Shown: positions 8,614 through 17,630, counted from the stretch's first letter. The stretch: DNA of 64,000 nucleotides from Paenibacillaceae bacterium (GCA_900766135.1 CAAFUF010000003.1:310001-374000), one strand, 5' to 3'. A program made the numbers and translations. Notes: a model not told the origin generated them from the sequence alone.

Positions 8614-8641
8614 AACGAGCCCCGGTTTTCCGAGGCTCGTT
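8614..8641 (-). terminator. Terminator of the ECF41 sigma gene
   Basis: AACGAGCC...GGCTCGTT forms an 8-bp stem. On the minus strand it is followed by CATTTTTTTC. It begins 4 bp beyond the stop of the sigma factor at 8645. Confidence 0.75.
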
Positions 8642-8644
8642 ATT

Positions 8645-9508
8645 TCATTCGACGACCTGGACCCGGGCAAGCTTATCCGGGTTTCGTACGGCATACATTC
8701 GGGCAAGCTTTCCGCGTCGGAGTTGGATAAATAGAGCGGCCACGGTTTCGTTCCCCGAACGGATTACGATGCTGGTTTCACCATTCAGAGGAGCAGTCTC
8801 GAAACTAAAATTCCCCTGGACACTTTGGAACCCGTCAAGCAAGACTTGGGCCACGTGATCGCGCGTTTGTACAGGGCGTTTGAACGCGAGTACTTTGCCG
8901 CCTCCGTCGGCGAAAAACATGACATCTTCGGTCAACAAGGACATCACATGATCAACGTTACCTTGCTCAAGGGATTCGAGAAAGCGACTGATCCATTCCA
9001 TTTCGGCCGCTTCGGCCCGTACGGGCTCCGCCTCGGATATCCCCATCTTGCTTCTTGCCCGGCTCATCAGCTTGCGGCAATTCGCCTCTTGCTTGCCAAG
9101 CAGTTCCGCGATTTCGGGATAATCGAATCCCAGCGCTTCACGCAGCACGAAAACCGTCCGTTCTGTCGGCGTCAACCGCTCCAAAAGTACGAGCATGGCG
9201 TAAGACAGCAGATCGCGGCGGACGACCGTCGTCTCGAGCGTATCCGCCTCCGGCGTGCGAATCGGTTCGGGAAGCCACGGCCCTACGTATACTTCCCGCT
9301 TCTTTCGGGCCGACTTCTGCTGATTGAGGCAGTGATTGGTTACCATTTTGCACAAATACGCCTTCGGCTTCTCCAAACGTTCCGGATGTGCGTCAAACGA
9401 CTTGAAAAACACGTCCTGCACCGCATCTTCCGCATCTGCCACGGAACCTGTCAACTGATAGGCCAACGTGAACAGCAACGCTCGATATTGTGCATACAGT
9501 TCCTCCAT
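8645..9508 (-). CDS. ECF41-group RNA polymerase sigma factor (SigJ-like, with C-terminal SnoaL-like domain)
   Basis: A 287-aa extracytoplasmic-function sigma factor. The start MEELYAQYRALLFTLAYQL is preceded by AAGGAGAG; longer in-frame starts overlap the upstream gene. Sigma region 2 (about 1-75) and region 4 (about 115-165, 'TPTERTVFVLREALGFDYPEIAELLG') are present, then a roughly 110-aa SnoaL-like extension. The three ECF41 signatures are all visible: WLPEP in the linker, DGGGK in the extension and NPDKL near the C-terminus. In this group the extension acts as a built-in regulator instead of an anti-sigma factor. It is the second gene after an FAD oxidoreductase, matching the known ECF41 link with oxidoreductases. 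Confidence 0.93.
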   Translation of the reverse strand: MEELYAQYRALLFTLAYQLTGSVADAEDAVQDVFFKSFDAHPERLEKPKAYLCKMVTNHCLNQQKSARKKREVYVGPWLPEPIRTPEADTLETTVVRRDLLSYAMLVLLERLTPTERTVFVLREALGFDYPEIAELLGKQEANCRKLMSRARSKMGISEAEPVRAEAAEMEWISRFLESLEQGNVDHVMSLLTEDVMFFADGGGKVLAFKRPVQTRDHVAQVLLDGFQSVQGNFSFETAPLNGETSIVIRSGNETVAALFIQLRRGKLARMYAVRNPDKLARVQVVE

Positions 9509-9563
9509 TCGCTGTCTCTCCTTTTCCGAGCGATCAGAAATACTGCAATTGATTTCTTGGTTT

Positions 9564-10751
9564 CTATCGTAGCTTACTGCCTGCTTTCCACGCAATATTC
9601 CTGAATTTCCACGCAGGCTTCCCCGTCATGATCAGATTTAATCCCCATTTGCGCCCCCACACCAATCCGCGCTGCTCCCCCAAGCCGATGCAGAAGAAAT
9701 CCATCGGTAGCGATTTGTGAACCGGCGCGGGTCGTCCCTCCAGATCGGCCAGCACGATTTTCCCCAATCGATCTGCCTGTATCCCGCCTTCTTTGCATGT
9801 CATCTGATCCGCCTTGCCGGTTCTTGGATCGACGATTCTCGCGCAATCGCCAATGCTGTATGCGCCCGGCACTCCTTTGACACGATAGCACTCATCCACC
9901 CGAACTTGACCTTCCGGCGTAAGCGGCAAGCCTATGCTGCGAAGGGCCGGATTCGGAATCAGGCCAATCGTCCATATACAGAGTCCGGCCGCCAGACGAT
10001 CGCCATTACTGAGCGTCACCACGCCTGCTTCCTCCCGCACCGCTTTACGATGATGAAGCACGCTTACGCCACACTCCTTGAGCGTCTGTTCCAACTTCCA
10101 TCCAACCCGATCCGGCGCTTCCGGGAACAGCCGCTCCTGTGCATTCAGCAAATAAACGGAGATATCGGACGAATTCAGTCCCAGCGCCGCCGCTTCCTCC
10201 CGCATCGCGAGCGACAGTTCGGCGGACGTTTCGATGCCGCTGATGCCCGCTCCCGCAACCGCTGCCGACATCAGTCGCTTTCGTTGCTCCGGGTCCGGCT
10301 CGTGAACAGCCTTCCGCAGATTGGCACGCCAGCGCTCCCGGATATCTGCCGCAGCTTGCGTGTCGGTCAAGGCGATGCCGCCCTGATCGGACTCCGGTTG
10401 CCGAACGACGCTGCCAACCGCCACAACAAGAAGGTCATAAGGAATATGGGCCTCTTTTCCTTGCTCATCGGTATAACGAATCCGTCTTTCCCCGCGATCT
10501 ACGGACGTGACTGTACCTTGCACAAATTCGACGCCTTCCGGAAACCAATGCGTCCAGGGAATCATGATCTCTTCTTCACCCACGGCCGGCCGGAACAACA
10601 GCATTTTACGTACATGTCCAGGCTGCTTGTCGATCAGAACCAACCGAATCGGCCGGCCGTTCGCCATGCCCCGTGTCGTCTCCTGAATGGCTTTAAGCGC
10701 TTGAAGCCCAGCGTGACCGCCTCCGATGATGATGCAGGTCAAGTCGTTCAT
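9564..10751 (-). CDS. NDH-2-like FAD/NAD(P)-dependent oxidoreductase
   Basis: A 395-aa two-dinucleotide-binding flavoprotein. It has an N-terminal FAD motif (CIIIGGGHAGLQAL), a central NAD(P)-binding segment (SAAVAGAGISGIETSAEL) and the C-terminal FAD-contact motif 'YSIGDCARI'. These place it in the Pyr_redox_2 family, near type II NADH dehydrogenases. It starts at ATG with AAGGAG 10 nt upstream. The ECF41 sigma gene follows 55 bp downstream on the same strand, so this is probably the sigma factor's main target and the two form an autoregulated operon. The physiological electron acceptor is unknown. Confidence 0.9.
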   Translation of the reverse strand: MNDLTCIIIGGGHAGLQALKAIQETTRGMANGRPIRLVLIDKQPGHVRKMLLFRPAVGEEEIMIPWTHWFPEGVEFVQGTVTSVDRGERRIRYTDEQGKEAHIPYDLLVVAVGSVVRQPESDQGGIALTDTQAAADIRERWRANLRKAVHEPDPEQRKRLMSAAVAGAGISGIETSAELSLAMREEAAALGLNSSDISVYLLNAQERLFPEAPDRVGWKLEQTLKECGVSVLHHRKAVREEAGVVTLSNGDRLAAGLCIWTIGLIPNPALRSIGLPLTPEGQVRVDECYRVKGVPGAYSIGDCARIVDPRTGKADQMTCKEGGIQADRLGKIVLADLEGRPAPVHKSLPMDFFCIGLGEQRGLVWGRKWGLNLIMTGKPAWKFRNIAWKAGSKLR

Positions 10752-10786
10752 CCTTCCTCAGCTCCTTTACGTTTTGCACATATAAC

Positions 10787-10810
10787 AACGTAGGGATCTG
10801 GTTTGTGACA
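10787..10810 (-). promoter_or_regulatory. Candidate ECF41-dependent promoter
   Basis: On the minus strand, TGTCACA (10,810-10,804) is followed 13 nt later by CGTT (10,790-10,787), about 35 bp before the oxidoreductase start. TGTCACA matches the -35 element reported for ECF41 sigma factors, whose -10 is CGTC-like. The spacer is shorter than I would expect, so the assignment is tentative. It would let the sigma factor drive its own operon. Confidence 0.5.
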
Positions 10811-10875
10811 TCCGAATCGCCCTTGCATGAATTGATTTCATTCCGAAGTGACCCTAATGATTCCACATTAAACTA

Positions 10876-11730
10876 TTATTGAGCGTTAGCCAACTTGCGA
10901 GAGTTGATCCGATACGTTGTCGGGGACATCCCTTTCTTCGACTTGAACTGTTTAATGAAGTAAGTGTCGTATTCAAACCCGATACTGCGAGCAATATCGT
11001 TCAGGTTCATATCGGTATGGGTCAATAATTCGCCCGCCACTTTCAATCGATAGGACAGCAAATAACCCATGGCGGTCGAACCGCATCTGTCCTGAAACAG
11101 CTTATTTAAGGTCACGCGGTTCAGATGCGCAGTTGACGTCAAGTCCTCCAAGGTGATCTTGCGGGGATAATTCGTGTGGATGTACTCTAGCACAAGATCC
11201 ACCGGGGAGGGTTCAAGATTCCGATTCAACTCCTCTAGCAGGCCTAGGATTTGAATGAGATATTTCTTGATTCGGCACGCCCATCGTTCATCGCTTTGCG
11301 CCATCACTTCCATGCCAAGCACAAAAAACCATTCAAAGATATGCGGATAAGCGCTAGCAGTGAGTCGAGGGATGACTGGATAAGGATTCACTCTTTGAAA
11401 CAGCGAATGCCCCGTTTGGATGCTGGGTGCCAACGGAAAATGCATCTCCGTTTCAGATAACCTGACGCTCTTCAGGAACTCCGGGTGAAAATGGAAGGAT
11501 TGAGCAGCAACCCCTTGCATCTCCATGACTTTCAGTTCATCGTCTTCGGCCAGGCAAAGGACGCCTGGGGCGACGATCGAGATGGGATGCCCGTTTAAAG
11601 TACCTTGCATACTTCCGGCGGTGATCAGGACAAGCGACCGGCGTTCCGGATAAGGAAGTCGGTATAAATTCTCCACCGGGACAAACTCAATGTTGACGGT
11701 ACGGTTCTTGTATCTATCTATTTGCGGCAT
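10876..11730 (-). CDS. AraC-family transcriptional regulator
   Basis: A roughly 284-aa regulator with an N-terminal cupin-like sensor (about 1-150) and two C-terminal AraC helix-turn-helix motifs. The second is recognisable as 'LNDIARSIGFEYDTYFIKQFKSKKGMSPTTYR'. The ATG at 11,730 has ATAGGTG upstream; an in-frame GTG three codons earlier is an alternative. It is divergent from the epoxide hydrolase at 11,838, with about 107 bp between the starts, so control of that gene and of itself is likely. The ligand is unknown. Confidence 0.92.
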   Translation of the reverse strand: MPQIDRYKNRTVNIEFVPVENLYRLPYPERRSLVLITAGSMQGTLNGHPISIVAPGVLCLAEDDELKVMEMQGVAAQSFHFHPEFLKSVRLSETEMHFPLAPSIQTGHSLFQRVNPYPVIPRLTASAYPHIFEWFFVLGMEVMAQSDERWACRIKKYLIQILGLLEELNRNLEPSPVDLVLEYIHTNYPRKITLEDLTSTAHLNRVTLNKLFQDRCGSTAMGYLLSYRLKVAGELLTHTDMNLNDIARSIGFEYDTYFIKQFKSKKGMSPTTYRINSRKLANAQ

Positions 11731-11837
11731 GGGCTTCACCTATCAAATCGTATAGTCAGATGCTTCATATCTGCCAGTGTATCACATCTTCTCGGAGGAT
11801 ATAATGAACGATGTAAAAGTGAAGGAGGGAAACTCAA

Positions 11838-13004
11838 GTGGCAATTGAACCCTTTCATATCCACGTTTCCGATGAGATCCTGGACGATCTGTCCAATCGA
11901 TTGCACCATGTCCGCTGGCCCGATCAACCCGAAAATACCGGCTGGGAACGAGGTACGGAGATCAAGGATTTGCAAACGCTAATTTCCTACTGGAGAGATC
12001 AATATGACTGGCGAACCCAAGAAGCCAAGTTAAATCGCTTTTCTCAATTCCGCTGCCCGATCGACGGGATCGACATCCACTTCGTGCATGAGCGCGGGAA
12101 AGGGCCTAATCCCCTGCCCCTCATTCTTACCCATGGGTGGCCTGACAGTTATCTTCGTTATGAGAAAATCATCCCGTTGCTTACGGATCCGGCCAGCCAT
12201 GGCGGCAACGCGGAGGATGCTTTTGACGTGATCGTCCCTTCCTTGCCCGGATTCGGGTTCTCCAGCCGCCCTGCTCGTCCCGGCATGAATAACTACCGTG
12301 TCTCTGAGATGTGGGCCAAGCTCATGACCGAGGGGTTAGGATACGAGAAATTCGCTGCCGCCGGCGGGGATCTAGGCTCCGGGGTAACCAGATACCTGGC
12401 CGCTAACCATCCCGAACTGCTATACGGCATCCATCTCACAGATATCGGGATTATACGAGCGCTCATGAATTCAACGGAGGAGGCGGAGCTCTCGGAAGAA
12501 GAACGTCAGTATAAACAAGCCGCTTCGGCATGGGTGGCTCAAGAAGGGGGCTATATGTCCATTCAATCGACGCGCCCCCAAACGTTAGCCTATGGCCTGT
12601 CCGACTCGCCCGTCGGATTGGCAAGCTGGATCCTTGAGAAGCTCCGGACGTGGAGCGATTGCAGCGGGGACCTCCGGCAAAGATTCACCGAAGACGAACT
12701 TCTCACCCATATCATGATATATTGGGTAACGAACACGGCTGGATCGGCTGCCCATATGTATTATGAAAATGCTCATACGCTGCCGCCTCTCGAATACATC
12801 GCGGTTCCGACCGCCCTTGCTTTGTTCAAGGCGGACATCTTGTCCCCGCCCAAAGAATGGGCCTCGCGCCATCTGAATGTGACCCGCTGGACCTCGATTC
12901 CCCGCGGCGGCCACTTTACCGCCATGGAAGAGCCGGAGCTGATGGCACAGGATCTTCGGGAGTTCTTCCGATCGTTTCGATCGTCCAACGCAACGAAAGG
13001 CTAA
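11838..13004 (+). CDS. Epoxide hydrolase-family alpha/beta hydrolase (EHN domain)
   Basis: A 388-aa enzyme. The N-terminal EHN domain (about 4-105) starts 'IEPFHIHVSDEILDDLSNRLHHVRWPD', the hallmark of microsomal-type epoxide hydrolases. The oxyanion motif HGW is at 99-101. The nucleophile is Asp178 in 'AAGGDLGSG'. The C-terminal catalytic His is in 'PRGGHFTAMEEP' near 355. Such enzymes open epoxides to diols. It starts at GTG with AAGGAGGG upstream. It is divergent from the AraC regulator at 10,876, its probable controller. A strong bidirectional terminator follows directly. Confidence 0.92.
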   Translation: MAIEPFHIHVSDEILDDLSNRLHHVRWPDQPENTGWERGTEIKDLQTLISYWRDQYDWRTQEAKLNRFSQFRCPIDGIDIHFVHERGKGPNPLPLILTHGWPDSYLRYEKIIPLLTDPASHGGNAEDAFDVIVPSLPGFGFSSRPARPGMNNYRVSEMWAKLMTEGLGYEKFAAAGGDLGSGVTRYLAANHPELLYGIHLTDIGIIRALMNSTEEAELSEEERQYKQAASAWVAQEGGYMSIQSTRPQTLAYGLSDSPVGLASWILEKLRTWSDCSGDLRQRFTEDELLTHIMIYWVTNTAGSAAHMYYENAHTLPPLEYIAVPTALALFKADILSPPKEWASRHLNVTRWTSIPRGGHFTAMEEPELMAQDLREFFRSFRSSNATKG

Positions 13005-13025
13005 CCGCAACCGGTTAGCCTTTCG
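12994..13025. terminator. Bidirectional terminator between the epoxide hydrolase and Gfo/Idh genes
   Basis: A perfect 14-bp stem (CGAAAGGCTAACCG pairing with CGGTTAGCCTTTCG) with a 4-nt loop, followed by TTTT on the + strand. It overlaps the last codons of the epoxide hydrolase and lies 17 bp beyond the end of the minus-strand dehydrogenase. Confidence 0.88.
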
Positions 13026-13041
13026 TTTTGATGACTTCAGA

Positions 13042-14079
13042 TCATCTTTTTTGGCACGAATCGAAGATATCGTCAATCAGCTTCATGACCTTGCGAACTT
13101 CCCCGTTCTTTACGATCGGCTCTGCACCTTCGCGAACGACCTCATAAAAGTTTTGATAAAACGGAACAAAATCCGCCTTAGGTTCCGGGAAAGCCAATTT
13201 CTCGGTGGCTTCTTCCGAAGGAGGCGCCATCGTCTTGGTGAGTCCCACACCCGCTTGGATCGGCGTTGGTGCCGCCACATCCTTGCGGCCGGTAGCCGCT
13301 ATGATCTCGCCGGACAAATCCCAATCGTTGATTTTCGCGGTCCCCTCGAGACCCTTGACGTACCAGCGCGGAAGCTTGGTATAGTTGGTGGTCCCCACTT
13401 CAACCAGCGCCTTCACGCCATTTTCAAAAGTAATGTAGCTCATGAATCCGTCATCGACTTCATCGCCCAAAATAAAGCTTAAATCCGACTGTACGCTTTG
13501 AATCGGACTATCTACCAGCCAGAGCAGTTGATCCAGCAAGTGGACCCCCCAATCCAGCAGCATGCCGCCGCCGTGCTTTTGCACATGGCGCCAATCGCCC
13601 GGAATGCCGTTCGCCCCTTGAACGCGGGATTCGATTTGGAAAATATCTCCGATCGCTTTGTTCTGATACAGCTGGCGAATAATAAGGAAGTCCGGGTCCC
13701 ATCGGCGGTTCTGATGAACCATAAAAACATTACCCGTCTCTTCGGTAACCGCCAAAATCTCGTCGAGCTCTTCGGTGTTCATGGCCACCGGCTTTTCGCA
13801 AACCACATGTTTCCCCGCCCGCAAGGCTCGAATCGCGATTTCCTTATGCGAATCATTAGGCGTCGCAATCAGAACGGCTTCGATGTTCCCGTCCGTTAAT
13901 ACTTCTTCCAAGCTCGCATAAATATGCAGGCCTTTGCCCTTGGAGATTTGCTGTCTTTCTCCGGAAATATCGTAGGTCCCCACCACATGGAAGCGAGCGC
14001 TTTCCGCAGGGATTAGGTTGTGGGCATGGTAGGATCCCATGCCGCCATAGCCGATAACGGCGAAGTTCATGATTGACAT
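13042..14079 (-). CDS. Gfo/Idh/MocA-family NAD(P)-dependent dehydrogenase
   Basis: A 345-aa sugar or inositol dehydrogenase-like protein. The Rossmann fold 'FAVIGYGGMGSYHAHN' lies at the N-terminus and the family motif 'VVCEKPVAMN' (EKP catalytic lysine) near residue 95. A C-terminal GFO_IDH_MocA beta-sheet domain includes 'GGGMLLDWGVHLLDQLLWL'. The start MSIMNF has AAGGAG 8 nt upstream. It is the last gene of a five-gene leftward operon (17,620 to 13,042) with two isomerases, ThuA and a second dehydrogenase. That set is typical of keto-sugar or inositol oxidation-reduction pathways. Confidence 0.92.
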   Translation of the reverse strand: MSIMNFAVIGYGGMGSYHAHNLIPAESARFHVVGTYDISGERQQISKGKGLHIYASLEEVLTDGNIEAVLIATPNDSHKEIAIRALRAGKHVVCEKPVAMNTEELDEILAVTEETGNVFMVHQNRRWDPDFLIIRQLYQNKAIGDIFQIESRVQGANGIPGDWRHVQKHGGGMLLDWGVHLLDQLLWLVDSPIQSVQSDLSFILGDEVDDGFMSYITFENGVKALVEVGTTNYTKLPRWYVKGLEGTAKINDWDLSGEIIAATGRKDVAAPTPIQAGVGLTKTMAPPSEEATEKLAFPEPKADFVPFYQNFYEVVREGAEPIVKNGEVRKVMKLIDDIFDSCQKR

Positions 14080-14092
14080 TTTGCTTGCTCCT

Positions 14093-15061
14093 TTATGCCC
14101 ACCACATGGCTGAGGGTTGTTCATGGATCATGATCGATTTCAAGTTGGTAATGGCCCGAGTGAGGCCTTCGTCTACGGACATAATCGGATCCTCATGCTC
14201 AATGCTTAACACATAGTCGTATCCATATACGCGCAATGCGGAAATGATGTCCGACCATACCTTCAAGTCATGGCCGCAGCCTACCGAGCGGAAAGTCCAG
14301 GCCCGCGTTTTCACGTTTCCGTAAGGTTGCATATCCGTCAAGCCGTACATATTGATGTTGTCTTGATCCAGATAAGTATCCTTCGCATGGAAATGATGGA
14401 TCGCGCCGGCTTCCCCAAGAATCTTGACGGCGGCTACCGGATCAATCCCTTGCCACCACAAATGGCTAGGATCCAGGTTACAGCCGATGGCTTTGCCGGT
14501 CGCTTCGCGCAATTTCAACATGGTATAAGGCGTATGTGCCAGGAATCCGCCATGAAGCTCAATTCCGATCTTCACGCCTGCCGCTTCGGCTTCGGCGTTG
14601 ATCCCTTTCCAATACGGGATCAATTTCTGTTCCCATTGGTAATTGTAGCTGTCGTCGTATTCGGTCGGCCAAGGCAATACCGGCCAGTTCACTTGAGTAT
14701 CCGCGGCATTCCCGCCCGATACGCCGGAGAATCCATTGACGACCGGCACGTTCAGCAAGCTTGCCAGCTTGATCGTCTTGCGCAGCAACGCGTCCGCTTC
14801 GGCAGCCACTTCTTTGACCGGGGAGATCGGGTTGTTATGGCAGCTAAGCGCGGAGATTTCCAAACCTTTGTCCGCCAATTTGGACAGATATTCGGATCTT
14901 GCTTCGCTGCTTGCCAGCAATTTGTCGATATCCAAATGGGCGTTGCCCGGATAACCGCCGGTGCCGATTTCCACCGTTTGCAAGCCTTTCTTGGCTACTT
15001 CCTCAATCATCTCATCAAAGCTCAAAGCGTTAAACAATGGCGTAAATACACCCAGTTTCAT
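14093..15061 (-). CDS. Sugar phosphate isomerase/epimerase (AP-endonuclease-2-like TIM barrel)
   Basis: A 322-aa TIM-barrel isomerase. Visible family features are 'TVEIGTGGYPG' near the N-terminus, 'IGIELHGGF' carrying a metal-ligand Glu, 'NLDPSHLWWQGIDP' with ligand Asp and His, and 'HHFHAKDTYLDQ'. The length and these motifs match the XylE/IolE-like group that interconverts keto-sugars. The RBS AAGGAGGG precedes the ATG. It is 13 bp from the downstream dehydrogenase start and belongs to the same operon; the two probably act on successive intermediates. Confidence 0.92.
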   Translation of the reverse strand: MKLGVFTPLFNALSFDEMIEEVAKKGLQTVEIGTGGYPGNAHLDIDKLLASSEARSEYLSKLADKGLEISALSCHNNPISPVKEVAAEADALLRKTIKLASLLNVPVVNGFSGVSGGNAADTQVNWPVLPWPTEYDDSYNYQWEQKLIPYWKGINAEAEAAGVKIGIELHGGFLAHTPYTMLKLREATGKAIGCNLDPSHLWWQGIDPVAAVKILGEAGAIHHFHAKDTYLDQDNINMYGLTDMQPYGNVKTRAWTFRSVGCGHDLKVWSDIISALRVYGYDYVLSIEHEDPIMSVDEGLTRAITNLKSIMIHEQPSAMWWA

Positions 15062-15075
15062 CGATCGTTCCCTCC

Positions 15076-15786
15076 TTATTTTTCACGTGCTTCATAATGG
15101 CCATAGACAGGATATCTATTTTGGGTTGGGGCGCACCAACGGATCCCGTTCTTAATGACCTTTTGCACCTTTTCGTTATAATAGCTTGGATAGGTTTCAT
15201 GCCCAGGTTGGAAATAGAAGATCTTCCCGTTTCCCCGGCGAAAAGTACAACCGCTGCGGAAGACTTCGCCTCCCGGGAACCAGCTGACAAAAACCAATTC
15301 GTCCGGTGCCGGGATATCAAAATGCTCGCCGTACATCTCTTCTTTGTCCAGTTCGATAAAATCGCCGATTCCTTCGGCAATCGGGTGGCTCGGGTTCACG
15401 TTCCATATGCGGCAATGCTTGCCGTCCTCCCGCCATTTCAGGTCGCAAGAGGTACCCATGAGCTTCTTGAATATTTTGGAAAAGTGTCCGGAGTGCAGCA
15501 CAACGAGCCCCATGCCTTCCAGGACCCGCTTATGCACGCGTTCCACGATTTCATCGCGTACTTCGTCATGGGCCATATGTCCCCACCAGATCAGGACATC
15601 CGTATCCTCCAAGACTTCTTCCGTCAAGCCATGCTCCGGTTCGTCCAGCGTCGCCGTCTTGACCTTGAACTGATCTTCGCCCAAGAACTTCGCCAGTTGG
15701 CCATGAATGCCCTCCGGATACATGTCTTGTACGGCTTTGTCGGTTTTCTCATGCCGGTATTCGTTCCATACGGTGACTTGAATCAT
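15076..15786 (-). CDS. ThuA-family protein (trehalose-utilisation type)
   Basis: A 236-aa glutamine-amidotransferase-like ThuA domain protein. Recognisable segments are 'IQVTVWNEYRHEK', 'DVLIWWGHMAHDEV', 'VVLHSGHFSKIFKKLMGTSC' and 'YPSYYNEKVQKVIKNGIRWCAP'. The chosen ATG overlaps the stop of the preceding isomerase (ATGA); an upstream in-frame start would lie inside that gene. In Rhizobium, ThuA works with ThuB (a Gfo/Idh enzyme) in conversion of trehalose and related disaccharides to keto-sugars. Its presence beside two Gfo/Idh genes fits 3-keto-sugar metabolism, though the substrate here is not known. Confidence 0.92.
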   Translation of the reverse strand: MIQVTVWNEYRHEKTDKAVQDMYPEGIHGQLAKFLGEDQFKVKTATLDEPEHGLTEEVLEDTDVLIWWGHMAHDEVRDEIVERVHKRVLEGMGLVVLHSGHFSKIFKKLMGTSCDLKWREDGKHCRIWNVNPSHPIAEGIGDFIELDKEEMYGEHFDIPAPDELVFVSWFPGGEVFRSGCTFRRGNGKIFYFQPGHETYPSYYNEKVQKVIKNGIRWCAPTQNRYPVYGHYEAREK

Positions 15787-16535
15787 TGATGATAGACCTC
15801 CTCGACAATGGCCTTGAGGTTCCGGTAATCGATAGCGGTTGCCTCTAGCGGCTGATAACGTTGAAATGCTTCTTGCTCCACAATCAACCAAGGCAAAGCC
15901 AGTTGTTTGGCCATTCGAACGTATTCGTTCATCGGCAGGATGCCGGAACCGATCTCCGTGCTTTCGCGGGGAGAGTCCTGCATGTCTTTCATGTGGAACA
16001 GCCCGATCCGCTCCTTATGCTGCTCTAACCAAGGAAGCACGTCCTTGCCCGAATCGGCCAGCCAGTAAAGGTCCATTTCCAGGCGGATCTGCTTCGTGCG
16101 TTGCACCATGAGATCCAGGATGTCATGTCCGGGGATCTCCGTGAATTCATGGGCATGATTATGATAGAAAAACTCCATGCCTTGCTCGGCCGCCTTCTTC
16201 GCAATCTCCTCCATTTCGGAAAAGAAAGCTAGCCATTCCTCAAGGGTTTGGAAGCTGGCGTGGGGAACGATAATTCGAGTATTTCCAATTTCCTTCTCAA
16301 AAGCCAACGTTTCTTCCAGACGGTGCTGAAGAGCTTCATAGGAAATGTGAGACCCGGCAACCTGCAGGCCCAGCTCATCCAGGTACCCCTTCACTTCAGC
16401 CGCGCTTTTGCCATAATAACCCGCAAATTCGACGCCATCATATCCGCTGTTTTTCACCTGTTGCAGCGCCTCGTAAAAGTTTTCTCCGCAAGCGGCTTGT
16501 ATACTCCATAACTGCAAGGCAATTTGAGGTTTCAT
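15783..16535 (-). CDS. Sugar phosphate isomerase/epimerase (TIM barrel)
   Basis: A 250-aa compact TIM barrel of the xylose-isomerase-like family. Seen: 'ALQLWSIQAACGENFYEALQQVKNSGYDGVEFAGYYG' at the N-terminus, 'EFFYHNHAHEF', 'IRLEMDLYWLADSGKD' and 'IGLFHMKDMQD', which carry the conserved acidic and His metal ligands. The RBS AGGAGG precedes the ATG. It overlaps ThuA by 4 bp and starts 12 bp after the Gfo/Idh gene at 16,547, so it is translationally coupled. It is shorter than, and a different subfamily from, the isomerase at 14,093. Confidence 0.92.
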   Translation of the reverse strand: MKPQIALQLWSIQAACGENFYEALQQVKNSGYDGVEFAGYYGKSAAEVKGYLDELGLQVAGSHISYEALQHRLEETLAFEKEIGNTRIIVPHASFQTLEEWLAFFSEMEEIAKKAAEQGMEFFYHNHAHEFTEIPGHDILDLMVQRTKQIRLEMDLYWLADSGKDVLPWLEQHKERIGLFHMKDMQDSPRESTEIGSGILPMNEYVRMAKQLALPWLIVEQEAFQRYQPLEATAIDYRNLKAIVEEVYHQ

Positions 16536-16546
16536 CCGTGTTCCTC

Positions 16547-17620
16547 CTATAAATAGACCGGCTCGCCCGTCTTCGAGGATTTATAAATCGCTTCTAGGAT
16601 TTCCGTCACCACCAAAGCTTCCTCCGGCTTCACGACAGGATCGGTATCATTGAGAATCGCTTGAATCCAGGAATGAGCTTCAAGAACCTCCGGTCTTTCG
16701 CCGGCGCCGTCGTAGAAGGCTACGCCCCCGGTTTGCAGTTCGATCTTCTTCTCGTACAGCAAGCTATGATCTTCGCCGTTGATGGTCAAGCCATTGTTCA
16801 TATCGGCACCCGCTTTGGTTCCGCACAGCGTCGTTTTCGCTTCCTTCACGTCCAGGCTATTTAAGGCCCAGCTGGATTCCAGGAAGATCGTTGCGCCGTT
16901 TTCCATCACCACGAAACCAAAAGCGGAGTCTTCCACGGTGAATTTTGCCGGATCCCAAGGTCCCCAAGCATTCGCAGCGTTTGGCGTTTGGGATAAAGCA
17001 TGGTAGGTTTTCCCCACCACGTATTTCGGCTTGTAGTTGTTCATCATCCAGAGCGTCAGGTCCAACGCGTGCGTACCAATGTCGATCAACGGACCTCCGC
17101 CTTGAGCTTCCTCATCCAGGAACACGCCCCAGGTCGGAACCGCGCGGCGGCGAATCGCATGGGCTTTGCCAAAATAAATCTCTCCCAATCCGCCTTCTTC
17201 GCAAACTTGATGCAAATATCTCGAATCGGTCCGGAACCGGTTCTGATAACCGATCGTTAATTTCTTGCCGGTGCGCTTGGACGCCTCAATCATGCTTCTG
17301 GCTTCCTCGGACGTCTTCGCCATCGGCTTCTCGCACATCACATGACATCCCGCTTCCATCGCCGCAATCGAAATGAAAGCATGTGAGGAGTTTGGCGTAC
17401 ATACGTGAACGACATCCAAATCGGCATTGGCTAACATGGTTTTGTAATCATCAAACACCTTCGCGTCCGGAGTACCGAATTTCGCTTTGGCTTCCTCCGC
17501 GCGTTCCACGATAATATCACAGAAGGCCACCATTTCTACTTCTTCAACCTTCGAAAGAGCCGGCATGTGCTTGCCAGTTGCAATCCCGCCGCATCCGATA
17601 ATACCAACTTTCAATTTCAT
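16547..17620 (-). CDS. Gfo/Idh/MocA-family dehydrogenase, first gene of the sugar operon
   Basis: A 357-aa NAD(P)-dependent dehydrogenase. The Rossmann motif is 'VGIIGCGGIATGKHMPAL', the catalytic 'HVMCEKPMAKTSEEA' lies near residue 95, and 'GGGPLIDIGTHALDLTLWMM' begins the C-terminal domain. The start MKLKVGI has a perfect AGGAGG 7 nt upstream; a longer in-frame ORF (39 codons more) has no coding character. It is the promoter-proximal gene of the 17,620-13,042 operon. A cre-like site lies at 17,631, and the AraC regulator upstream reads in the same direction but is separated by a terminator. Confidence 0.93.
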   Translation of the reverse strand: MKLKVGIIGCGGIATGKHMPALSKVEEVEMVAFCDIIVERAEEAKAKFGTPDAKVFDDYKTMLANADLDVVHVCTPNSSHAFISIAAMEAGCHVMCEKPMAKTSEEARSMIEASKRTGKKLTIGYQNRFRTDSRYLHQVCEEGGLGEIYFGKAHAIRRRAVPTWGVFLDEEAQGGGPLIDIGTHALDLTLWMMNNYKPKYVVGKTYHALSQTPNAANAWGPWDPAKFTVEDSAFGFVVMENGATIFLESSWALNSLDVKEAKTTLCGTKAGADMNNGLTINGEDHSLLYEKKIELQTGGVAFYDGAGERPEVLEAHSWIQAILNDTDPVVKPEEALVVTEILEAIYKSSKTGEPVYL

Positions 17621-17630
17621 CGTATACCTC

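Noticed and set aside
9717..10793. 358-codon + strand ORF opposite the FAD oxidoreductase
   Set aside because: The minus strand encodes intact FAD/NAD motifs; the + frame is Arg/His-rich shadow sequence.
14270..15097. 275-codon + strand ORF opposite the TIM-barrel isomerase
   Set aside because: It is a long shadow in GC-rich DNA; the isomerase frame has metal-ligand motifs and a good RBS.
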